From Candidatus Kaiserbacteria bacterium (GTDB lineage Bacteria; Patescibacteriota; Minisyncoccia; Phycocordibacterales; UBA918): DNA of 10,207 bases. The stretch is taken from NCBI GenBank assembly GCA_007116965.1, contig SKHJ01000030.1:1-10207 (forward strand). Reading direction: 5' to 3'. The position numbers and the translations under genes were made by a program. Each line of letters begins with the position of its first letter. The stretch's first letter is position 1. The notes beneath the pieces are model-generated. The model had not been told where the DNA came from. It saw only the letters and a program-made list of their open reading frames with translations, and made no database searches. This document shows positions 5,569-10,207 of this stretch, in pieces.

Positions 5569-6723
5569 ATGGAACTGCTTACCACTGCCGCTGGCGTGCT
5601 GCTAGCAGTCTTGATCATCGTCGTCATCGTGATGACGCTGGTCGTCGGCTTTTTCGCCATCGCCCTGATCTATCCTGAACCGTTCAAGAACGACCCGAAC
5701 AACCTTAAGTGGTACCAGTTCGTGGTCAAGATGGCCAAGAACCGGTCCGGTGTGGTGGTTCGGGGTGGTCGCCCGATGTACGTCATTCGTGGAATCGATA
5801 AAGACCCCGTCCGGTACCACACGTGGCCGCTCTGGGTCTGGTATCAAGAGCTGATGTTCAAGACTTGGAAACTGCAGGTGCATGTTCCATATTTTGAGCA
5901 GATGGAGATTCGAAAACTCCCACGTCGGCGTCGAGTAATCGAGAGTGGTGTAACCCTCATTGAGGACGTCGAGCCTGACAATACCAACCACGTCAGAATC
6001 GGTCCTACGACCTGGCCAATTGAAGTGGCTGGTACGTTTACCGACGGCGTGCGAATCAACGTCAAAGCTGGCGTCGTCTACCAGATTCGTACAGGGGAAG
6101 TGCCGGGAAAGATCAACGAAAACACTGGTCTACCCCTCCAGCAAGAGATGGTGGCGCTGTTCACGATAGACGCTTGGAACGAGGTGTTGGACCAAGCTAG
6201 TATTGCTACGATTCGGAAGCTGATGGCCAGTAAAGCGGTGCGTCTGCAGATGATCGTCGGACAAGCTGAAAAGGAGCTTTGGACTGACCTACCTTCGGTC
6301 ACAGATGATGACAGTGTGGATGAAGACAATCCATATTATATCATCTCTCGGCTGATCAAGAAGCAGTTGGACAAGTGGCATCTGAAAGTCGATGGTGAAG
6401 ATTGTACACTGTATGATCTAGCAATCGACATTCAGCGGGTTGACATCTACGACTTCGAGGTCAATGACCCAGAACTCGAGCGTGAGCTGGCAGCAGCCGC
6501 CATCGGTCAGAAAGCGGGTCAGGGAGCGGCGCTGCGGGGCCAAGGTCAAGCAGCTGCTCAAGAGGCTCTCCTTGATGTCTATCGTAAGGTGCCGGAAGAA
6601 GTGCGGGAGGTGATGCGGGAGATGATCAGGTCTCAGGCCTTCGAGCAGGGTCTTAAAGGTACTGATCCGTTGTCAGCTCTCTTGGCAGCCGTTACCCAAA
6701 ACCAACAGAAAGGAGGTTCCTGA
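5569..6723 (+). CDS. SPFH/band-7-like membrane protein
   Basis: The product is 384 aa from ATG 5569, with GAGAGG 8 nt upstream. One N-terminal membrane helix (about 7-34) is followed by a soluble domain. The stretch 'GTFTDGVRINVKAGVVYQI' (about 156-174) matches the SPFH pattern in which a segment on regular or variable input (T-x-D-G-V-x-v-x-v) leads into a beta strand and Tyr-Arg/Gln-Ile. The C-terminal part (about 300-345) is Ala/Gln/Gly-rich and charged (ELERELAAAAIGQKAGQGAA), like the flotillin/stomatin helical tail. Such proteins form oligomeric membrane scaffolds that often control proteases or organise microdomains. It is co-transcribed with a four-helix membrane protein through a TGATG overlap. 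The family call comes from pattern and topology; the exact subfamily is not clear. Confidence 0.7.
   Translation: MELLTTAAGVLLAVLIIVVIVMTLVVGFFAIALIYPEPFKNDPNNLKWYQFVVKMAKNRSGVVVRGGRPMYVIRGIDKDPVRYHTWPLWVWYQELMFKTWKLQVHVPYFEQMEIRKLPRRRRVIESGVTLIEDVEPDNTNHVRIGPTTWPIEVAGTFTDGVRINVKAGVVYQIRTGEVPGKINENTGLPLQQEMVALFTIDAWNEVLDQASIATIRKLMASKAVRLQMIVGQAEKELWTDLPSVTDDDSVDEDNPYYIISRLIKKQLDKWHLKVDGEDCTLYDLAIDIQRVDIYDFEVNDPELERELAAAAIGQKAGQGAALRGQGQAAAQEALLDVYRKVPEEVREVMREMIRSQAFEQGLKGTDPLSALLAAVTQNQQKGGS
6711..6716 (+). promoter_or_regulatory. Consensus Shine-Dalgarno of the four-TM protein gene
   Basis: AGGAGG lies 6 nt before the ATG at 6723, inside the last codons of the SPFH gene. It fixes this start and allows strong independent initiation in addition to coupling through the TGATG overlap. 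Confidence 0.85.
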
Positions 6724-7184
6724 TGCTAGGTGAAATCTTGTCAACCGCTCTGTGGACGCTCTTCTGGGTCGGTCTGGTGGTGGTGCTGCCGGTGGGACTG
6801 TTCGTTCTTGTCAGACTCGGGAAATGGGGGGCCAGCATGGTCCGCTCCGAAGCCAGTCCAGCGACCGGCGATGGTTCAGCCGCGCAAGAACGTGTTGGCA
6901 TCACGTATGTGCCAAGGAGTAAGCCGAAAAAGGACCCTTGGTACAATTACATCCCATTCGCGACCCTGTCTCTCGCAGGCTTCTACTTCTTGTGGGATTG
7001 GGACGTGAGTGTGTTTGGTGCCAACGTCTTCTACGTTGCTGTCGGGCTGGCCGTGATTGGCCTGGTCTGGAAACCTACTCGTGACCCCACGATCGGGTTT
7101 CTCCTCCCGGCGGCGATTGCCGTGTGCATCATCGCCGTCTTGCTCTTTTCTTTTGGCTCATACGAGCCCTCGCTGTGGCGGTAA
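6723..7184 (+). CDS. Four-TM membrane protein, partner of the SPFH-like protein
   Basis: The product is 153 aa. Helices are seen at about 9-30, 76-92, 98-115 and 124-145. Between the first two is a polar loop (32-75) with a Ser/Ala/Gly-rich part and a basic patch (RSKPKKDPW). I do not recognise the family. SPFH genes are often followed by NfeD-type membrane proteins, but no NfeD-like C-terminal OB domain is present here: the protein ends right after the last helix. Start and tight spacing (TGATG, AGGAGG) show co-expression at similar levels with the SPFH protein, so a membrane complex of the two is a fair inference. Confidence 0.8.
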   Translation: MLGEILSTALWTLFWVGLVVVLPVGLFVLVRLGKWGASMVRSEASPATGDGSAAQERVGITYVPRSKPKKDPWYNYIPFATLSLAGFYFLWDWDVSVFGANVFYVAVGLAVIGLVWKPTRDPTIGFLLPAAIAVCIIAVLLFSFGSYEPSLWR

Positions 7185-7193
7185 TCCCGCCAC
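7175..7193 (+). repeat. Small stem-loop holding the stop codon
   Basis: GTGGCGG (7175-7181) pairs with CCGCCAC (7187-7193) around TAATC, placing the stop codon of the four-TM protein in the loop. No T-run follows, so it is not a terminator by itself. Confidence 0.5.
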
Positions 7194-7202
7194 CGCACAA
7201 CT

Positions 7203-7237
7203 GAGGCCCAACACATCGCGTGTGGGCCTCTTCTTTT
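7203..7237 (+). terminator. Intrinsic terminator of the SPFH operon
   Basis: GAGGCCCAACAC (7203-7214) pairs with GTGTGGGCCTC (7220-7230) with one bulged A, followed by TTCTTTTTG. The stem is GC-rich and the T-run is on the plus strand only. Confidence 0.9.
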
Positions 7238-7249
7238 TGTCTTTTTCTC

Positions 7250-7279
7250 CACCACCGTCTACCGGTGGTGAAATTTTTT
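7250..7279 (+). terminator. Second terminator, reaching into the 3' end of the recombinase gene
   Basis: CACCACCG (7250-7257) and CGGTGGTG (7263-7270) form an 8-bp stem with a 5-nt loop, followed by AAATTTTTT. It would stop plus-strand read-through before it runs antisense into the recombinase gene. The recombinase stop codon (7259-7261) lies in the loop. Confidence 0.65.
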
Positions 7280-8170
7280 GTGTACCTCTCGCAGGTGCTT
7301 GTCGGTGACGTGCGTATAGACCTGAGTGGTCGCGATGTGGGCGTGGCCGAGCAGGGCTTGCACCGAACGTAGGTCAGCGCCATTTTGTAGCAGGTTGGTA
7401 GCGAAGCTGTGACGCAAGACGTGCGGCGTCACCTTGCGAGTGATACCGGCCTTGATGGCGCAGGCCTTGAGGATACGCTGCACCGCGCGCACCGAGAGGC
7501 GTGCATCACCAATGGCCTGGCCGCGAGGCCCGTGCTGGATAAAGAGCGCGTCGTGCATATCTTTTCGCTCCACTAAATAGTTACTAATAGCTTGCTTGGC
7601 TTCCTCCGAGAGAAAGACCACCCGAATCTTCTCACCCTTACCCCGCACCGAGAACTCATCACGCGAAAGATCAACATCATCAATTGAGAGGGAACAGAGC
7701 TCCGAGACCCGCAAGCCGGTCGAGAACAAAAGCTCTAAAATCGCCCGATCACGCAAGCCAGGCAAGGTAGTGGTGTCTGGCGCCGCTAGCAGGCGGTCGA
7801 GCTCGGCACCTGAAATGAGGTCGAGCGAGCGGTCACTCACCTTCGCTAGCTCGATTTTTTCTGGCGCCAGTGACTCGATACCTCGCTTGCGTAAGTATTT
7901 GAGAAAGGCGCGGAGCGCAATGAGGTAATAATTTTGCGTGCGCCGTTTCATCGGCGCGGCGATCCGTCCGCTCTTGGTGCCTGGCTGGCGGTTGAGCCAC
8001 AACCGGAAAGTACGCACCAATTCTTCGGTGATTTCGCTTGGCTTGGTGATGTCACCGTAGGTGAAAAAGCGAGTGAGATAGCGGTCGTAGTTCTCGACCG
8101 TCTTGATACTGCGCCCCCGCTCGATCTCCAGGTATTCTAAGAATTGTTGTTTACCCTCGACCAGGTTCAT
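7259..8170 (-). CDS. XerC/XerD-type tyrosine recombinase
   Basis: The product is 303 aa from the ATG at 8170; an upstream in-frame ATG at 8254 would add 28 residues that run through the promoter and a hairpin. An N-terminal SAM-like DNA-binding domain (about 1-95, with 'FLEYLEIERGRSIKTVENY') precedes the catalytic domain (about 115-303). The active-site set is complete: Arg154 (TGLRVSEL), Lys178 (RGKGEK), His250 and Arg253 (HVLRHSFAT), His276 (LGHAHIATT) and Tyr285 (QVYTHV). Length and motifs fit XerC/D/A, which resolve chromosome dimers at dif, rather than a phage integrase. No second recombinase is visible, so it may act alone as in archaeal XerA or XerH/S systems. It is convergent with the SPFH operon and divergent from rpsO. 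Confidence 0.92.
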   Translation of the reverse strand: MNLVEGKQQFLEYLEIERGRSIKTVENYDRYLTRFFTYGDITKPSEITEELVRTFRLWLNRQPGTKSGRIAAPMKRRTQNYYLIALRAFLKYLRKRGIESLAPEKIELAKVSDRSLDLISGAELDRLLAAPDTTTLPGLRDRAILELLFSTGLRVSELCSLSIDDVDLSRDEFSVRGKGEKIRVVFLSEEAKQAISNYLVERKDMHDALFIQHGPRGQAIGDARLSVRAVQRILKACAIKAGITRKVTPHVLRHSFATNLLQNGADLRSVQALLGHAHIATTQVYTHVTDKHLREVHKKFHHR

Positions 8171-8178
8171 CACTAGTA

Positions 8179-8187
8179 AGTATATCA
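8179..8187 (-). promoter_or_regulatory. Extended -10 of the recombinase gene, leaderless start likely
   Basis: On the minus strand the sequence reads TGATATACT: a TGn motif with -10 TATACT. The start codon at 8170 is only 8 nt past it, so the transcript would begin at the ATG. No clear -35 is seen, which is usual for extended -10 promoters. Confidence 0.55.
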
Positions 8188-8199
8188 GAGCGAGTGCCC

Positions 8200-8220
8200 A
8201 GCCCACCCGCAGGGTGGGCT
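8200..8220. repeat. Perfect 9-bp inverted repeat between recombinase and rpsO
   Basis: AGCCCACCC is mirrored by GGGTGGGCT around GCA. It lies between the two divergent promoters, about 13 nt upstream of the recombinase -10 and 28 nt upstream of the rpsO -35. No T-run follows on either side, so an operator or insulating element is more likely than a terminator. Confidence 0.6.
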
Positions 8221-8248
8221 TGACAGCTCGCATATCCTGCCGCCTAAC

Positions 8249-8276
8249 TTGCAAAAATCTTATTTTATGTTATAGT
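8249..8276 (+). promoter_or_regulatory. rpsO promoter
   Basis: The -35 is TTGCAA (8249-8254), the -10 is TATAGT (8271-8276) with a 16-nt spacer, and TGT just before it (8268-8270) makes an extended -10. Start of transcription is expected near 8283, leaving a leader of about 83 nt. Confidence 0.7.
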
Positions 8277-8282
8277 GGTGGC

Positions 8283-8365
8283 ACCTTCGCGGTAACCGAT
8301 TGGTCAGTAGTCAGCTCACTTGAGCTAGTATCTAGACTACTGGTTAATCATGGGCAAAATATTTT
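8283..8365 (+). promoter_or_regulatory. Foldable rpsO leader, possible S15 autoregulation site
   Basis: CAGTAGTC (8305-8312) pairs perfectly with GACTACTG (8335-8342), enclosing a second hairpin, AGCTC (8313-8317) with GAGCT (8322-8326). The fold ends about 23 nt before the ATG. S15 represses its own mRNA in several bacteria through unrelated leader structures, so a leader with two stacked stems here is a good candidate. No sequence match to a known S15 leader is claimed. Confidence 0.5.
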
Positions 8366-8632
8366 ATGTTAACCAAACGAAAGAAAGCTAACGCAATTAA
8401 GTCTACCCAGCGCCACGAGACCGACACTGGTTCGCCGGAAGCACAGGTGGCTCTACTGACCCGACAGATCGAAGCCCTTGCGGCACACTTGCGGACGCAC
8501 AAGAAAGACTTCCATTCTCGTCGGGGTCTCCTGCAGATGGTGGCTGATCGACGTAAACACCTGCGCTACCTCAAGCGAAAAAACGAGCAGGCGTACAACG
8601 CACTCGTCGACCAACTCGGCCTCAAGCGCTAA
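8366..8632 (+). CDS. rpsO: Ribosomal protein S15
   Basis: The product is 88 aa, the usual length for bacterial S15. The signature HETDTGSPEAQVALLT (17-32), the THKKDFHSRRGLLQMV segment (44-59) with its 16S-rRNA-contacting His and Ser, and the RYLKRKNEQAYNALVDQLGLKR end are all present. S15 binds the central domain of 16S rRNA early in small-subunit assembly. There is no clear Shine-Dalgarno before the ATG; translation may be helped by the AU-rich stretch at 8353-8365. It has its own promoter, leader and terminator, so the NYN gene and pnp downstream must be transcribed by read-through or from their own promoters. Confidence 0.98.
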   Translation: MLTKRKKANAIKSTQRHETDTGSPEAQVALLTRQIEALAAHLRTHKKDFHSRRGLLQMVADRRKHLRYLKRKNEQAYNALVDQLGLKR

Positions 8633-8664
8633 CCAAAAGGCTCCGCTCTGGAGCTTTTTTGGTT
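8631..8664 (+). terminator. Intrinsic terminator of rpsO
   Basis: GCTCC (8640-8644) and GGAGC (8650-8654) form a stem with a 5-nt loop, followed by T6 (8655-8660). Outer bases AACCAAAA (8631-8638) can pair with TTTTGGTT (8657-8664), so the hairpin can lengthen and the stop codon lies at its base. The A-run on the left makes it partly bidirectional. Confidence 0.9.
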
Positions 8665-8671
8665 GGTGCGG

Positions 8672-8712
8672 TATAGTGGGGCATGGTCACGTGACCAGAT
8701 TTTTAATACGAT
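8672..8712 (+). promoter_or_regulatory. Promoter region of the NYN gene with a palindromic operator candidate
   Basis: TGGTCACGTGACCA (8684-8697) is a perfect 14-bp palindrome. Two -10 candidates flank it: TATAGT (8672-8677), whose next bases (GG.GGCA) resemble those after the rpsO -10, and TACGAT (8707-8712), for which the palindrome's TGGTCA would be the -35 at a 17-nt spacing. In the second case the start codon at 8726 is 13 nt past the -10. A protein on the palindrome could block either promoter. Confidence 0.5.
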
Positions 8713-8725
8713 AAGAACTTTTTAT

Positions 8726-9310
8726 ATGAGTGTAATACGCCACCCAGAACAACGGGTTGCCATTTTGATAGACACCCAAAATCTCTACCACAGCGCCAAA
8801 AATCTCTATAAGGCCAAGGTTAATTTCAAGGCCGTGGTCGACGCGGCTCTCGGTGGACGCAAACTGATCCGGGCACTGTCCTATGTCGTCAATACCGAAA
8901 GCGGGGAAGAGAGTGCTTTCTTCGAAGCTTTAGAGAAAGTCGGCATTGAGATCAAGACCAAAGACCTGCAAATCTTCTACGGCGGAGCCAAGAAAGCCGA
9001 GTGGGATGTTGGCTTGGCCATCGACGCCATCAAATTGGCACACAAGGTAGATGCTATTGTCCTCGCCACTGGCGACGGTGATTTTATCCCGTTGGTAGAG
9101 TACGTAAAAAGCCAGGGCTGTCAGGTTGAGGTCATCACTTTTGGTCGCTCGGCTTCGTCGCGCTTGCGCGAGGTGGTTGATGATTTTATTGACCTGGACC
9201 AAGCCCCGCGTGACTTCCTGATTGGGTATCGTGCCAGCACACGCCGACGACGCACGCCAACCAAACGCGCGGTAAAGAAGGTGGTCGGCACTGATACCGA
9301 TAACCTATAA
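8726..9310 (+). CDS. NYN-domain (LabA/DUF88-type) putative ribonuclease
   Basis: The product is 194 aa from ATG 8726; an ATG at 8663 would add 21 residues that run through the promoter and are not family-like. The NYN core is clear: ILIDTQNLY (13-21, Asp16 and Asn19), WDVGLAID (93-100, Asp94 and Asp100), and ATGDGDFIPLVEYVKSQGCQVEVITFG (Asp117, Asp119), followed by SSRLREVVDDFIDLD. These acidic residues form a PIN-like metal site expected to cut RNA. The C-terminal tail (169-187) is strongly basic (STRRRRTPTKR), fitting RNA binding. It lies between rpsO and pnp, with pnp starting 13 nt after its stop, which supports a role in RNA processing or decay. Its substrate is unknown. Confidence 0.9.
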   Translation: MSVIRHPEQRVAILIDTQNLYHSAKNLYKAKVNFKAVVDAALGGRKLIRALSYVVNTESGEESAFFEALEKVGIEIKTKDLQIFYGGAKKAEWDVGLAIDAIKLAHKVDAIVLATGDGDFIPLVEYVKSQGCQVEVITFGRSASSRLREVVDDFIDLDQAPRDFLIGYRASTRRRRTPTKRAVKKVVGTDTDNL

Positions 9311-9323
9311 GCCAGAACCTTGT

Positions 9324-10207
9324 ATGCAACGCACCTCATTTTCAACGACTATTGGTGGCAAGACTATCACCGCCGACCTCACCGATCTCACCGAACAGGC
9401 TGGAGGTTCGGTACTTATTAGCTGCGGCGAAACAGTAGTCCTGGTCACTGTCGTCATGGGTGAACACGCCAAGAGTGACCTCCACTATTTTCCGCTTTCC
9501 GTTGAGTTTGAAGAGAAGTTCTATGCCGCCGGTGCTATTCTCGGCAACCGCTTTCAGCGACGCGAGGGGCGACCGAGCGATGAGGCCGTGCTCTCGGCTC
9601 GTATTGTCGACCGCACCATTCGACCACTGTTTGATCACCGTCTGCGACATGAAGTACAAGTAGTCGTAACCGTACTGGCGATGGGGGAGGAAGACCCTGA
9701 TGTACTGGGAGTTGTCGGTGCGTCACTGGCGCTGTCTATCTCACCCATCCAGTGGGCTGGTCCGGTCGGAGCGGTGCGTATCGGACGAAATTGCGCATCT
9801 GGTAACGTTATCATCAACCCCACATACACTGAACGGGCTGAGCACCAATTAGATTTTGAAGTTTTGGCTTGTGGGCGCGACGACACTATCAATATGATTG
9901 AGACCGCAGCGCGGGAAATCGGTGAGGACGAAGTGATTGCTGTTCTCGAAGCAGCTAGCGCAGTTCATACCGCACTCACCACGTGGCAGCAAGAAATTGT
10001 CGCCGACCGCGCACCAGAGAAGCTACCCCTCATTCCAGACCCCGTACCCAACGAATTAACAGAACTATACACACAAGAATTTGCTACCCGGTTACACGAC
10101 ATCGTGTTTAGTAACCGCGCGGGTAAGCGCCACATCTACGCTCTTAAGGAAGTGTTTCTCGAACGAGTAAAGGAGTTGGATATCAGTAAACAAGTGGCTG
10201 GTGAATA
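9324..10207 (+). CDS. pnp: Polynucleotide phosphorylase, N-terminal part (3' end outside window)
   Basis: The first 294 codons are visible and run off the window. The first RNase PH domain is recognised by GSVLISCGETVVLVTVV (28-44), FPLSVEFEEKFYAAG (56-70), REGRPSDEAVLSARIVDRTIRPLF (80-103), GASLALSIS (132-140) and INPTYTE. The all-alpha linker domain begins about residue 230. PNPase degrades RNA 3'-to-5' by phosphorolysis and can add tails. The RNA-contacting FFRR loop is altered: GNRFQRREGRP, one residue longer than the usual GGFFRREGRP. The start fits the family N-terminus and is 13 nt after the NYN stop, with no Shine-Dalgarno. The rpsO-pnp order is common in bacteria; the NYN gene between them is not. 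Confidence 0.97.
   Translation, partial: MQRTSFSTTIGGKTITADLTDLTEQAGGSVLISCGETVVLVTVVMGEHAKSDLHYFPLSVEFEEKFYAAGAILGNRFQRREGRPSDEAVLSARIVDRTIRPLFDHRLRHEVQVVVTVLAMGEEDPDVLGVVGASLALSISPIQWAGPVGAVRIGRNCASGNVIINPTYTERAEHQLDFEVLACGRDDTINMIETAAREIGEDEVIAVLEAASAVHTALTTWQQEIVADRAPEKLPLIPDPVPNELTELYTQEFATRLHDIVFSNRAGKRHIYALKEVFLERVKELDISKQVAGE

Noticed and set aside
852..5818. High number of GGTACC sites (ten seen up to 5818)
   Set aside because: Most are Gly-Thr or Trp-Tyr codon pairs using favoured codons. No phase or spacing pattern is seen.
5602..5991. Antisense ORF of 129 aa inside the SPFH gene
   Set aside because: No promoter or ribosome site, and the product is a low-complexity shadow ending in a His/Asp run from the TM-coding codons.
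8171..8254. 28-residue N-terminal extension of the recombinase (ATG at 8254)
   Set aside because: It runs through a perfect hairpin and the -10 element, and the added residues do not look like Xer. ATG 8170 fits the family N-terminus.
8350..8391. 13-codon ORF (MGKIFYVNQTKES) overlapping the rpsO start
   Set aside because: It could be a leader peptide, but it has no ribosome site and is as short as chance would give.
8663..8725. Earlier ATG for the NYN protein
   Set aside because: The extra 21 residues cover the palindrome and both -10 candidates and are not family-like.
1..10207. tRNA, rRNA, CRISPR arrays, insertion sequences, toxin-antitoxin pairs
   Set aside because: None seen: no regular repeat-spacer pattern, no transposase, and no tRNA-like fold with a T-loop in the intergenic parts.

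Overview
The window suggests a member of the Candidate Phyla Radiation (Patescibacteria, probably a Parcubacteria-like lineage). The reasons are the gene types and how they look: a small multi-pass membrane protein with a C-terminal-side 'LFSPWHRMTE' signature next to a membrane-anchored Clp-like AAA+ protein, a PNPase with a divergent FFRR loop, several single-TM exported proteins, and compact gene packing. TGA is used as a stop codon (ends at 385 and 6723), so this is the standard code 11 and not the recoded TGA=Gly of Gracilibacteria. The lineage rests on my memory of such proteins, not on a search.

Layout. 2-5194 is one plus-strand cluster of cell-envelope genes. It holds the 3' part of a membrane protein, an 817-aa membrane-anchored Clp-like double AAA+ ATPase (17-nt overlap), a DUF4870/Tic20-like membrane protein, and two tandem exported M14-type carboxypeptidase homologues joined by a TAATG overlap. 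The upstream M14 copy has lost the catalytic and two zinc-ligand positions that the downstream copy keeps. 5195-5568 is a 374-nt gene-free stretch with three very long, nearly perfect palindromes that share blocks with each other, then a strong promoter and a structured leader. 5569-7184 is a two-gene operon of an SPFH/band-7-like membrane protein and a four-TM protein. These are the only two genes here with good Shine-Dalgarno sequences. It ends in tandem terminators that face a minus-strand XerC/D-type tyrosine recombinase (7259-8170). Divergent from the recombinase runs rpsO (S15), with a foldable leader and its own terminator, then a NYN-domain putative RNase, then pnp (PNPase, cut by the window end).

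How the genes fit together. The right end is an RNA-metabolism block: S15, a putative NYN ribonuclease and PNPase. The left end is an envelope/quality-control block. The most unusual points are the Clp-like protein with both canonical pore loops, the NBD1 Walker B Asp-Glu and the ClpP-docking loop apparently missing; the active/dead carboxypeptidase pair; the palindrome cluster; and the NYN nuclease inserted between rpsO and pnp with a perfect 14-bp palindrome in its promoter region. Most other genes lack a Shine-Dalgarno, and several have a -10-like element almost touching the start codon, which suggests leaderless translation.
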